From Nocardia sp. NRRL S-836 (GTDB lineage: Bacteria; Actinomycetota; Actinomycetes; Mycobacteriales; Pseudonocardiaceae): 64,000 bases of DNA. Below the pieces are notes generated by a model, which was not told the origin of the DNA, made no database searches, and saw only the letters and a program-made list of their open reading frames with translations. The stretch covers positions 1 through 64,000 of the forward strand of contig NZ_LGDY01000101.1 in assembly GCF_001279525.1 (NCBI RefSeq), read 5' to 3'. The position numbers were made by a program, and so were the translations under genes. This document shows, piece after piece, positions 8,190-16,723 of this stretch (positions are counted from its first letter, which is position 1; every line of letters begins with the position of its first letter).

Positions 8190-9214
8190 CCACCGCGCAC
8201 TGCCTGCCGCTCGTGACGGACGAGGCCTGGCTGCCGGTCGAGGAGACCGCCCAGGTCGGCAGGGCCCGGCGCGTGGCGACCGCCCTGGCCGAGCGGCTGG
8301 GGTTCGGCACGACCAGGAGCGCGGAGATCGGCCTCGCCGTCACCGAGATCGGGTCGAACCTGCACAAGCACGCCCGGCAGGGCGTCGTGCTGATCCGGAC
8401 GCTGCGCGGGGAGCGGGACGCGGCCGTGGAGGTCGTCGCGGTGGACCGCGGCCCCGGCATCGCGGACCTGGAGCTGGCCTGGCAGGACGGGCAGTCGACC
8501 ACCGGCACGCTCGGCGTCGGGCTGGGCGCCGTCGCCCGGCTCGCCACCAGCTGCGCCATGACCTCACGGCCGGGCATGGGCACCGCGCTGGTCGCGCGGT
8601 TCGCACGCACCACGAGCTGGGCACCCGAGTGGGGTGAGGAGAGCGCGGCCGGCGTCACGCGGCCCTTCGGCGGTGAGGACGTGTGCGGTGACGCCTACGC
8701 GGTGTGCCGGCGCGCGGGCCGGCTGACCCTGCTGATGTGCGACGGGTCCGGGCACGGGCCCCTGGCGGCGGCCGCGTCCGACACCGCCGTGCGCCTGTTC
8801 CGCGACCTCCCGCCACTGCCGCCGGAAGAGGTGGTCAGGCGCCTGCACGCGGCGCTGCGCGGCACCCGCGGTGGTGCGGTGGCCGTGGCGGACGTCGACC
8901 TCGTCGCGCGGACCGTGCGGTTCAGCGGGCTGGGCAACATCGCCGCGTCCGTGCTGACCGGTGAGCGCAAGCAGGGCATGATCTCGGTGCCCGGTGTGGC
9001 CGGGCACCAGGCCCGCACGATCAGGGCGTTCGACTACGCGTTGCCGGAGAGGGCGGTGGTCGTGCTGCACTCCGACGGCCTCACCGAGCGCTGGGGCCCC
9101 GACCACGGCAGCGACCTGGCCGTCGACCCGCCGGTGCTGATCGCCGCGACGCTGCTGCGGGAAGCCGGCGTGCGCAACGACGACGCCTGCGTGCTCGTGG
9201 CCAGACCGGCATGA
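8177..9214 (+). CDS. RsbT-like ATPase fused to RsbX/SpoIIE-like PP2C phosphatase
   Basis: A 345-residue fusion. Residues ~10-140 are a second GHKL domain (GLAVTEIGSNLHKHA, DRGPGIADL, GTLGVGLGAVARL). Residues ~155-345 are a small PP2C phosphatase (CGDAYAV, MCDGSGHG, HSDGLTERWG, NDDACVLVAR with its metal-binding aspartates). In stressosome loci the phosphatase RsbX resets RsbR and RsbS, so this protein probably combines kinase-like and resetting functions. The start may be GTG 8177 or GTG 8186; the latter gives a 4-base GTGA overlap with rsbT. Its own stop overlaps the next ATG. Confidence 0.87.
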   Translation: MEEVTTAHCLPLVTDEAWLPVEETAQVGRARRVATALAERLGFGTTRSAEIGLAVTEIGSNLHKHARQGVVLIRTLRGERDAAVEVVAVDRGPGIADLELAWQDGQSTTGTLGVGLGAVARLATSCAMTSRPGMGTALVARFARTTSWAPEWGEESAAGVTRPFGGEDVCGDAYAVCRRAGRLTLLMCDGSGHGPLAAAASDTAVRLFRDLPPLPPEEVVRRLHAALRGTRGGAVAVADVDLVARTVRFSGLGNIAASVLTGERKQGMISVPGVAGHQARTIRAFDYALPERAVVVLHSDGLTERWGPDHGSDLAVDPPVLIAATLLREAGVRNDDACVLVARPA

Positions 9215-10941
9215 CCACCACCGAGCTGCTGCGCCTGGCGATCAGCGAGGAACGGCACGTGTTCGAGCTGCGTCAGCGCGGCCGTGCCGTCGCGGCGGCC
9301 GTCGGGCTCGACGGGCAGAACCAGATCCGGGTGGCGACCGCGCTCAGCGACGTCGGCAGGGAGCTGGTGCGCCAGGACGTGGGCACGACCGCGGTCTTCC
9401 TGCTGCGGCGCTCGCCGGCGCCGGCGTTGCTGGTCGAACTGGCCTGGCAGGTCCCGGTGACGACCGACTCGGGTCCCGGCTGGGACACCGCCCGCAGGCT
9501 GATGGACGAGCTCGTCATCACCGCCACCGGCGTGACCATGGTGAAGAACGTGCACCACTCGGTCGCGCTGGACGAACGGGTGCTGCGGCAGCTGCGCGAG
9601 GGCAACGGCGCCAGCGCGCTGGACGAGCTGCGCGCGCAGAACCAGGAGCTGCTCGAGACACTGGAGAACCTGGAGTCCAAGAGCACGGAGCTGGAACGGC
9701 TCAACGCCGAGCTGGAGGAGACCAACCGCGGTGTCGTGGCGCTCTACCAGGAGCTGTCGGACGAGCTGGAGCAGACCAACCAGGGCGTGGTCGCCCTCTA
9801 CGCCGAGCTCGACGCCAAGTCCGCCGAGCTGCGGGACGCGGCCGCCGCCCGCATCCGGTTCTGGTCCAACATCAGCCACGAGCTGCGCGCGCCGATCAAC
9901 TCCGTGGTCGGCCTGACCCGGCTGCTGAGCGCGCCCGGCGGCGACCCGATGACCGACGACCAGCGCCACCACGTGGACCTGATCAACGAGTCGGCGGCGA
10001 CGCTGCTCGCACTGGTCAACGAACTGCTCGACACCGCCAAGGCCGAGTCGGGCAGCCTGCGGCCGCGGCTGGCGCCCGTCGCGCTCGACTACGTGCTCAC
10101 CCAGCTGCGCTCGGCGGTGCGGCCGTTGCTGCGCTCCGGTGACGTGCGGCTGGTGGTCGACCCGATCCCGGAGCTGCCGCCGCTGGTCACCGACGAGACG
10201 ATGCTCGTGCGGATCCTGCGCAACGTCCTGTCGAACGCGGTCAAGTTCACCAAGCGCGGCGAGATCCACTTCACCACCGAACCGGGGCCGGGGCCCGACG
10301 AGCTCCGGTTCGTGGTCACCGACACCGGCATCGGCATCCCGCCCGGCGAGCAGGACCGCGTGTTCGAGGAGTTCTACCAGGTGCCCAACGCGCTGCAGGT
10401 GGGCGTGAGCGGCACCGGGCTGGGCCTGTCCTACGCGCGCAAGCTCGCCGAGCTGCTCGGCGGCACGCTCACGTTGAACAGCACGCCCGGTGTGGGCACG
10501 GAGGTCGTGCTGACCCTGCCGACCGCGAAGGACCAGCTCGCCGAGCCCGCGCCCGTGGCGTGCGCGCTGATCGCGGACGGCGACGCGGAGGTCCGCACGC
10601 AGCTGCGTGCGGCGCTGACCGGTCTCGCCGACGAGGTCGTCGAGACCGAGGACGGCCGTTCCGCGCTGAACCTGGCCAAGTCCCGGCAGCCCGACCTCGT
10701 CCTGGTGGGTGCCAGCGCGCCGCTGATGAGCGGCAGCGCGGTGCTGTCCGTGCTGCGCCTGGACCCCGAGCTGCAGACCGTGCCGGTCGTGATCGTGTGC
10801 GGCGACGACCCCGGTGGCCTCGCCCGCAGCGTCCACGGTCTCGGTGCCGCGATGCTGCACGAGGCCCGGATCTCACCGGAGACCGTGGGCCGGTCGGTCA
10901 GGGACGCCCAGCTCACCGCGCGCAGAACGGAGCGCCGATGA
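9211..10941 (+). CDS. Hybrid histidine kinase with RsbT-like N-domain and degenerate receiver
   Basis: A 576-residue soluble protein with no membrane segment. Residues ~1-130 form a degenerate RsbT-like GHKL domain. Residues ~135-210 are a coiled coil. The HisKA box FWSNISHELRAPIN puts the phospho-His near 229. The ATPase has NVLSNAVKFT, DTGIGIPPGEQ and GTGLGLSYARKLAE. The last ~110 residues are receiver-like, but where the acceptor Asp is expected the sequence reads DLVLVGASAP, with Gly in place of Asp. The N-domain may dock on the stressosome and so couple it to phosphotransfer. The partner receiver is probably that of the next gene, which has its Asp. Confidence 0.88.
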   Translation: MTTTELLRLAISEERHVFELRQRGRAVAAAVGLDGQNQIRVATALSDVGRELVRQDVGTTAVFLLRRSPAPALLVELAWQVPVTTDSGPGWDTARRLMDELVITATGVTMVKNVHHSVALDERVLRQLREGNGASALDELRAQNQELLETLENLESKSTELERLNAELEETNRGVVALYQELSDELEQTNQGVVALYAELDAKSAELRDAAAARIRFWSNISHELRAPINSVVGLTRLLSAPGGDPMTDDQRHHVDLINESAATLLALVNELLDTAKAESGSLRPRLAPVALDYVLTQLRSAVRPLLRSGDVRLVVDPIPELPPLVTDETMLVRILRNVLSNAVKFTKRGEIHFTTEPGPGPDELRFVVTDTGIGIPPGEQDRVFEEFYQVPNALQVGVSGTGLGLSYARKLAELLGGTLTLNSTPGVGTEVVLTLPTAKDQLAEPAPVACALIADGDAEVRTQLRAALTGLADEVVETEDGRSALNLAKSRQPDLVLVGASAPLMSGSAVLSVLRLDPELQTVPVVIVCGDDPGGLARSVHGLGAAMLHEARISPETVGRSVRDAQLTARRTERR

Positions 10942-12506
10942 ACCCGGCGGCGATGGGCGGTGGACCGGCGCGGGTCCTCGTGGTCGACGACCTGGAGGCG
11001 AGCCGGTTCATCGCGTGCAGCTGGCTGCGCCGCAGCGGCCACACCGTGGTCGAGGCGGCCACCGCGGCCGAGGCGCTCACCGCGCTGGAGAACGGGTCGT
11101 TCGACCTGGTCCTGCTCGACGTGCACCTGCCGGACATGAGCGGCTACGACGTCACCGAGCGGATCAAGGCCGACCCGCGCACGAGCTCGATCCCGGTAGT
11201 GATGCTGTCGGCCACCTACGTCGAGCCCGAGGACAAGATCACCGGCCTCACCCGCGGCGCGGACGCCTACCTCACCGAGCCGGTCGACCCCGGCGAGCTG
11301 CTGGCCAACGTCGGTGCGGCCCTGCGCTACCACCGGGCGCGCGCGCTCGCCGAGCACCTCGCGGCCCGCCTCGCCCGGCTGACCACGGCCACGTTCGCGA
11401 TCAACGCGGCGACGACGTTCGAGGCGCTGGCCGAAGCCGCGGCGATCGGTGCGGCCGAGGTGCTCGACGCGGAGGCCACCGCCGTCCTCACCGCACCGTC
11501 CGGTGTGGTCTGCGTGGCCACGGCATCGGCGCACCGGCCAGGCGCCCTGCTGCGGCCCGACAACAACGCCCACGTCGAGCGGTGGATGGCGGCGCTGAGC
11601 CCCGGTGTCGGCGTCACGGTCGTCGAGACCGGTGTGCCGTGGCGACCGGTGGTCCCCGTGGCGGTGGCACTGGCGCGCACCAAGCCACGCCGGCCGCCGA
11701 TCTGCATCGCGGTCGCACGTGACTCCGTCGCCGCCGCCGACGACCGCAACCTGCTGCGGCAGCTGGCGCAGGCGACCGCACTCGCCGCGGAAGGCCTGCA
11801 CACCTTCGCCGAGGAGCACTCGCTCGCGCTCACGCTGCAACGCAGCCTGCTGCCCCGCACGCTCCCGGAGCACCCGGAGCTGCCGATGACGGCCAGGTAC
11901 GTGCCCGCGTCGAGCAACGCCGAGATCGGCGGCGACTTCTACGACGTGATCGAGCTCGACGGCCGGATGCTGATCGCGATCGGCGACGTGTGCGGTCACT
12001 CGATCCAGGCCGCGACCGTGATGGCCGAGGTGCGGCACACGCTGCGCGCCTACGCCGTCGAGGGCCACCGGCCCGCCGAGATCCTGCGCCGGGTCGACAC
12101 GCTGCTCGAACGGTTCCACCCGTCCGGCGGCCTCACCACGATGTGCCTGCTGCTGGTCGACTTGGAGGCGGGCACGATGGCCGTGGCGAACGCCGGGCAC
12201 GTGCCCCCGCTGGTCCTCGACGGCGACGGCGCCCGGTACCTGGACGTCAAGGGACCGCTGCTGGGCATCGGCCTGGACCGCCCGGAGGCCACCGTGCTGC
12301 CGCTGCCGCCCGGCACCACCGTGCTGCTGACGACCGACGGCCTGGTCGAACGGCCCGGCGTCGACCTCGACGAGGGCATGGAGAAGCTGCGCGTCGCCGT
12401 GTCGCACACCGCGGACATGGAGGAGCTCGCCGACCGGCTGCTGAGCGAGCTGGGACAGGGCAAGCAGGACGACATCGCCCTGATGCTGGTGCGGCGGCGG
12501 CCATGA
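10938..12506 (+). CDS. Response regulator with PP2C (RsbU/SpoIIE-type) output
   Basis: A 522-residue protein. Residues ~10-130 are a complete receiver (LVVDDLEASR, acceptor Asp near 61 in LLDVHLPDMSGYDV, switch Ser in VVMLSAT). Residues ~150-290 form a GAF-like domain. Residues ~295-522 are a PP2C phosphatase (LQRSLLP, EIGGDFYDV, DVCGHS, TTDGLVERPG, QDDIALML). Phosphorylation probably activates dephosphorylation of a STAS anti-anti-sigma protein. The ATG at 10938 lies in an ATGA overlap with the kinase gene, and the stop overlaps the next ATG. It is the natural output for the preceding kinase. Confidence 0.9.
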   Translation: MNPAAMGGGPARVLVVDDLEASRFIACSWLRRSGHTVVEAATAAEALTALENGSFDLVLLDVHLPDMSGYDVTERIKADPRTSSIPVVMLSATYVEPEDKITGLTRGADAYLTEPVDPGELLANVGAALRYHRARALAEHLAARLARLTTATFAINAATTFEALAEAAAIGAAEVLDAEATAVLTAPSGVVCVATASAHRPGALLRPDNNAHVERWMAALSPGVGVTVVETGVPWRPVVPVAVALARTKPRRPPICIAVARDSVAAADDRNLLRQLAQATALAAEGLHTFAEEHSLALTLQRSLLPRTLPEHPELPMTARYVPASSNAEIGGDFYDVIELDGRMLIAIGDVCGHSIQAATVMAEVRHTLRAYAVEGHRPAEILRRVDTLLERFHPSGGLTTMCLLLVDLEAGTMAVANAGHVPPLVLDGDGARYLDVKGPLLGIGLDRPEATVLPLPPGTTVLLTTDGLVERPGVDLDEGMEKLRVAVSHTADMEELADRLLSELGQGKQDDIALMLVRRRP

Positions 12507-12898
12507 CGGACCTCGTCCTGGACCTCCCGGTGCGGCCCGGCACGGCCATGTCGGCACTGCGGCGCGAACTCACCGCCGCGCTGCACGAGCTCGGCGAGGA
12601 CCACCTCTACGACGTGCAGCTCGTCGTCACCGAGCTGGTCACGAACGTCCTCGACCACACCTCGGGCACCGGCCGGCTGCGGGTCCTGCACCACCGCGCG
12701 CCGTGCGCGGTGACGGTCGAGGTCGACGACGAGTCGCCGCTCGAACCGGTGTACGGGCGCTCCCGGCTGGGCGAGCACCGCGGCCGGGGCATGGTGGTGG
12801 TGGACAAGATCTCGCGGCAGTGGGGCTGCCGGGCGCGTGCCGGCAGCGGCAAGACGGTGTTCGCGCTGGTGGACTGCGTCGGGCAAGAGGACGGCTGA
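12503..12898 (+). CDS. RsbW-type ATP-binding anti-sigma/serine kinase
   Basis: A 131-residue HATPase_c_2 protein with N-box VVTELVTNVLDHT and RGRGMVVVDKISRQWG. It resembles the 5979-6386 protein, so the locus carries two such kinases on opposite strands. The ATG overlaps the stop of the PP2C response regulator by four bases, ending the seven-gene operon. It likely forms the kinase arm opposing the upstream phosphatase on a STAS substrate. The STAS proteins in this window that could serve are at 13176-15833, 20936-21319 and the broken one at 58517-58877. Confidence 0.87.
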   Translation: MTDLVLDLPVRPGTAMSALRRELTAALHELGEDHLYDVQLVVTELVTNVLDHTSGTGRLRVLHHRAPCAVTVEVDDESPLEPVYGRSRLGEHRGRGMVVVDKISRQWGCRARAGSGKTVFALVDCVGQEDG

Positions 12899-13151
12899 CC
12901 GGTCGCTGCCCGATGCGCTGGAGCGGCTGGTCCGGTGTCCCGCGCCGCGCAGGGGAGTGGCTGAGCGGTCAGGGCCCGCTGGTCGGGTCGCTGCCAGGCG
13001 CGCAGGAGCGGCGGCTGACCGGTCAGGACACGGCGGAGCGTGGCTGCGCGGTCAGGACTCGGCGGATCTGCGGCTGACCGGGTCGCGGCCCGACGCGCAG
13101 CAGTGGCTGACCCGGTGCCGCGCGCCGCGCAGGAGCGGCTGACCGGTCAGG
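12896..13151. repeat. Degenerate ~30-bp direct repeats between convergent genes
   Basis: Copies of a motif related to CTGACCGGTCAGG start at about 12896, 12961, 13015, 13044, 13074, 13107 and 13139; the last five are spaced 29-33 bp. The motif contains the palindrome TGACCGGTCA. The stretch lies between the stressosome operon and the convergent multidomain phosphatase gene and shows no supportable gene. Repeats with a similar period but different sequence occur at 37264-37505 and 41908-42375. Confidence 0.65.
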
Positions 13152-13152
13152 A

Positions 13153-13171
13153 CCCGCCGGACCCCGGCGGG
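13153..13171. terminator. Terminator-like hairpin
   Basis: A perfect 8-bp stem (CCCGCCGG with CCGGCGGG) closes a 3-nt loop just past the stop of the minus-strand phosphatase gene and after the stressosome operon. There is no U-tract. Confidence 0.55.
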
Positions 13172-13175
13172 CCGG

Positions 13176-15833
13176 TCACGGTTCGGTGGTGTGGTCCAGG
13201 CCGGACAGGTCGAGGATCCGCGCCGGTGCGCTGCCGCCGGTCGCCACGACGGTCAGCGCCCGTCCGCGTTCGTTTGCGCACGCCGTGGCCTGCAACAACA
13301 GCGCCACCCCCGAGCTGCTCAGGTAGGCCAGGCCGGTGAGGTCGAGCACGACGGGCCGTTCGTCCGCGACGTCGACCCGCGTCAGCAGCGGGGCGCGCAG
13401 GTCCTCGACGGTGGCGATGTCGAGGTCGCCCGTCAGCACGATCCGCTGCACGTCCTCGTCGATGCCGTCCGCCAGCCCGGTGACGCTCGGCGCGGGCTCC
13501 CGCCGCGCGGCGGGGAGGACCGGTGTGGTCTCCCGCGGTGCGGGCGACGGCTGGGGCACCGGTGTGGCGGGGACGTGGAAGCGGATGGTCGTGCCGCCGT
13601 CGCCCGCGTCGAGGTGGACGTCGTCGCTGAGCATGCGGATCATGGCCAGGCCGCGGCCGCGGTTGCCCTTGTCGGCTGGCTCCGGCCGCCAGTGGCCCTG
13701 GTCGGTCACCGTCACGAGCACACCACGCCCGGTGGACTCCAGCTCCGTGTCGAACGTGCCGCCGCCGTCGGGGTAGGCGTGGTCCACGACGTTCGCGGCC
13801 GCCTCGCCGATCGCCAGCTCCAGGTCGTAGCGGGCGTCCTCGGACAGGCCGGCGAGCGCGGCCCACGTCGTGGCGGTGTGGCGCAGAGCGGCCAGTTCCC
13901 GCGCCTGCGCGGGCACGTGCAGGCGCAGCGGTGCGGGCAGGTGCCTGGCCACCACGAGCGCGATGTCGTCGGACTGGTCGTCCGCCAGCATCGCGTCGAT
14001 GATCCGCTGGGCCAGCGCCGGCGGCGCCAGGTCCGAGGAGGAACCCACCGCGGTGGTGAGCCTGCGGATGCCCTCGTCCAGCACCTCGCCGCGGCGTTCC
14101 ACCAGCCCGTCGGTGTACAGCACGACCGACGCGCCCGGTGGCAGCAGTGCCGAGTGCTGCGGGGCGGGCGCGGCTCCGACGCCGAGCACCGTGCCGAGCT
14201 TCTCTGCCAGCGGCCGGGCGCCGGTGCCGTCGGCGACCACGGGCGGCGGGTGGCCCGCCGAGGCCCAGCACAGCTCGCCCAGGTGCCAGTCGAAGACGAT
14301 GCACGCGCAGGTGCTGCCCACGGCGCCGTTCACGCGCGTCGCGAAGACGTCCAGGCGCCGCAACGACTCCGCGGGGGAGTGGCCGTCGAGCAGGTAACCG
14401 GTCAACGCGCTGCGCAGCTGACCCATCACCGCGGCGGCCGCCGGGCCCTTGCCGACGACGTCGCCGACCGTCAGGCCGACGCGGGTGCCGCCCAGCGGCA
14501 CGACCTCGTACCAGTCGCCGCCGATCTGCGAGTGCCGCGCCGCCGGCAGGTACCGCGCCGCGCTCGCGAGCCGCGGTAAGGCGGGGAGCTCGCGCGGCAG
14601 CAGGCCCTCCTGCAACGCCGCCGCGATCTCGTGCTCCCGGTGCAGCAGCAGTTCGCGTTCGGCCTCGGCGCGCTGGCGTTCGGTGACGTCCCTGCCGATC
14701 GCCTGGAGGCCCGTCGGGGTGGACTGGATGCTGAGCTCCAGGGCGACCGCGGTGCCGTCGGCGTGGCGCATCGTCACGACCTCCGAGGCGGACAGGTCGT
14801 CGGGCAGCCCGTCCACGAGCAGGTCGGTGATCGCGGTGCCGAGCAGGTCGTCCGGCCGGTAGCCGAGCAGGTGACCGGTCGCCGGGTTGACCGAGACGAA
14901 CCGCAGCTCCTGGTCCAGCAACCAGATCGCGTCCGTCGCGCGTTCCACGAGCCGGCGGTGCCGCTGTTCGCTGTCGCGCAGCGCCCGGTCCGCGTGCACG
15001 CGTTGCAGCGACTCCCAGCACCGGTTCACCACGACCGACACCAGGTCGACCTCGTCACGCGTCCAGTGCCGCACGCTCGCCTGGTGCACCGCCATCGCGG
15101 CCACGAACCGGCCGCCGCGCAGCAACGGCAGGCAGATCACCGCGCGGATGCCCGTGACGCGGTAGGCGGCGAGGTCGTCGGCGCCGAGCCGGGGGTCGCC
15201 GAGCGAGTCGTCCACGACCCAGGGTTCGCCCGCGCGCATCGCCGTCAGCGCGCCCTCGCCGAACTCCCGCATCGCGAACCGGCCCGGCAACGGCGGCAGC
15301 CCGGTGGCGTGGCCGCCGCTCATGACGAAGTGGTTCTCGTCGGCCTCCGTGCGCGCGTAGGCGCACCGGTCCACGCCCAGGTGCTCGCCGAGCATCCTGG
15401 TCGCGAGCGCCATGAGGTCCTCGGCGTCGTCGAGCCGTTGCAGCTCGTGGTCCAGCTCGTCCAGGAACCGCTGCCGTTCGTCCGCCGCCTGCCGGGCCGT
15501 GACGTCGATGAGCACGCCGCTGCGCAGCGTGCCGTGCACGCGCGTCTTCTCCAGCAGCCACACCAGGTCGCCCGCGGCCGTGCGCACGCGGTAGATCGAC
15601 TCGTAGTCCGCCAGTGCGTCCCACCGCTGCCGCAGGCTCTCCTCGCGGTCGTCGGGATGGGTGATCTCAGCCCAGAAGCCGGGATCGGCGAGCCAGATGT
15701 GCGGCGGGTGGCCGAGCAGCCGTTCGACGGTGCCGGACAGGTAGGTGACCGCGCGACCGCGGGCATCGCCCTGCCAGACGATCACCGGCAGGTCGTCCAC
15801 CAGCGCGGAGAGCCCGAGCTCTGGATCACTCAT
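13176..15833 (-). CDS. Multidomain PAS-GAF-PAS-PP2C phosphatase with C-terminal ATPase and STAS domains
   Basis: An 885-residue protein. In order: PAS with PAC (~1-130), GAF (~150-300), PAS (~305-420), SpoIIE/RsbU-type PP2C (~430-640; LQEGLLPRELP, QIGGDWYEV, DVVGKG, YTDGLVERRG, QSDDIALVV), RsbW-type ATPase (~650-780; ELAIGEAAANVVDHAYP, NRGRGLAMIRML) and STAS (~800-885; LDLTGLAYLSSSGVALLL). One chain thus carries phosphatase, kinase and substrate of a partner switch. The ATG at 15833 has GGAGG nine bases upstream. The GAF/PAS inputs suggest a small-ligand or redox signal, but no cofactor residue is certain. It faces the stressosome operon across a repeat region. Confidence 0.88.
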   Translation of the reverse strand: MSDPELGLSALVDDLPVIVWQGDARGRAVTYLSGTVERLLGHPPHIWLADPGFWAEITHPDDREESLRQRWDALADYESIYRVRTAAGDLVWLLEKTRVHGTLRSGVLIDVTARQAADERQRFLDELDHELQRLDDAEDLMALATRMLGEHLGVDRCAYARTEADENHFVMSGGHATGLPPLPGRFAMREFGEGALTAMRAGEPWVVDDSLGDPRLGADDLAAYRVTGIRAVICLPLLRGGRFVAAMAVHQASVRHWTRDEVDLVSVVVNRCWESLQRVHADRALRDSEQRHRRLVERATDAIWLLDQELRFVSVNPATGHLLGYRPDDLLGTAITDLLVDGLPDDLSASEVVTMRHADGTAVALELSIQSTPTGLQAIGRDVTERQRAEAERELLLHREHEIAAALQEGLLPRELPALPRLASAARYLPAARHSQIGGDWYEVVPLGGTRVGLTVGDVVGKGPAAAAVMGQLRSALTGYLLDGHSPAESLRRLDVFATRVNGAVGSTCACIVFDWHLGELCWASAGHPPPVVADGTGARPLAEKLGTVLGVGAAPAPQHSALLPPGASVVLYTDGLVERRGEVLDEGIRRLTTAVGSSSDLAPPALAQRIIDAMLADDQSDDIALVVARHLPAPLRLHVPAQARELAALRHTATTWAALAGLSEDARYDLELAIGEAAANVVDHAYPDGGGTFDTELESTGRGVLVTVTDQGHWRPEPADKGNRGRGLAMIRMLSDDVHLDAGDGGTTIRFHVPATPVPQPSPAPRETTPVLPAARREPAPSVTGLADGIDEDVQRIVLTGDLDIATVEDLRAPLLTRVDVADERPVVLDLTGLAYLSSSGVALLLQATACANERGRALTVVATGGSAPARILDLSGLDHTTEP

Positions 15834-16073
15834 CTCGCGCAGCCTCCACGGCGGTACTTCAGATCGGGGAACCGGCGCCACGTCGCGGCGCTCCTTCGTG
15901 CTGAAGGGGGTTCCCCGGCGCCGACCGGTTGACGCCACGCATTGCGCATCGTACGGCGACCGGCCCGCCATCGAAGAACTCGACATGCTCGATAACTTCA
16001 GTGTTGACCGAAAACAATGCTCTGCCGGGATACTGCCGGTGTTCCAAACCGCCGACGAGAGAGGTACACCTCG

Positions 16074-16706
16074 ATGGACTCCGAGCTGTCCGGCGGTGTC
16101 GAGGTCGACGAGCGCGAGCTGGAGGAGCGGTGGGCGAACGCGTGGCGGCCGGAGGAGGCCGCCCTGCGGCTGGCCGGGGTGCGCACGCCCTGGTACGTCG
16201 CGGCCGGGTGGGCGCTGGACCTGTTCCGGGGAGCGCAGTCCCGCCCGCACGGCGACCTGGAGATCGCGGTGCCGGCCGCCGGTTTCCCCGAGGTCCGCGC
16301 GCTCTTCCCCGACCACGTGTTCGACGTGGCGTCGAGCGGGCGGGTCTGGTTCGCGGCCGGTGACGAGACACTGGCCAGCACGCATCAGACGTGGCTGCGC
16401 GACCCGGTGACCGATCGGTACCTGTGCGATGTCTTCCGTGAGCCGCACGACGGCGGGACGTGGATCTGCCGGCGCGACGAGACCCTACGGCTGCCCTACG
16501 ACGTGATCATCGAACGCACGCCTGACGGGATTCCGTACCTGGTGCCGGAACTGGTGCTGCTGTTCAAGGCGAAGGCGACGCGGCCCAAGGACGAGCAGGA
16601 CTTCGCGGGTGTGCTGCCGTTGCTCGGCGCGCGGCGCAGGGCGGTGCTCGCCGGGCGGCTGGAGCGGCTGCACCCCGGCCACCCGTGGCTGGACCTGCTC
16701 GCGTAG
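16074..16706 (+). CDS. Nucleotidyltransferase-fold protein (aminoglycoside/lincosamide adenylyltransferase-like)
   Basis: A 210-residue protein. WYVAAGWALDLFRGAQSRPHGDLEIAV resembles the active site of ANT(2'')-like nucleotidyltransferases, where GW.LD and R.HGDLE place the metal ligands. A C-terminal LFKAKATRPKDEQDFAGVLPLL segment also fits that family. It may adenylylate a small hydroxyl compound, but such genes are often of unknown substrate and resistance cannot be claimed. ATG 16074 follows GAGAGG; an in-frame upstream ATG at 16017 would add 19 residues without support. The 240 bp before it hold no other gene. Confidence 0.7.
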   Translation: MDSELSGGVEVDERELEERWANAWRPEEAALRLAGVRTPWYVAAGWALDLFRGAQSRPHGDLEIAVPAAGFPEVRALFPDHVFDVASSGRVWFAAGDETLASTHQTWLRDPVTDRYLCDVFREPHDGGTWICRRDETLRLPYDVIIERTPDGIPYLVPELVLLFKAKATRPKDEQDFAGVLPLLGARRRAVLAGRLERLHPGHPWLDLLA

Positions 16707-16723
16707 CCCGCGCCGCTGGAGGG

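Noticed and set aside
12896..13151. CRISPR-like array (also 37264-37505 and 41908-42375)
   Set aside because: Units are degenerate, abut without unique spacers and have no cas genes nearby; they are tandem repeats.
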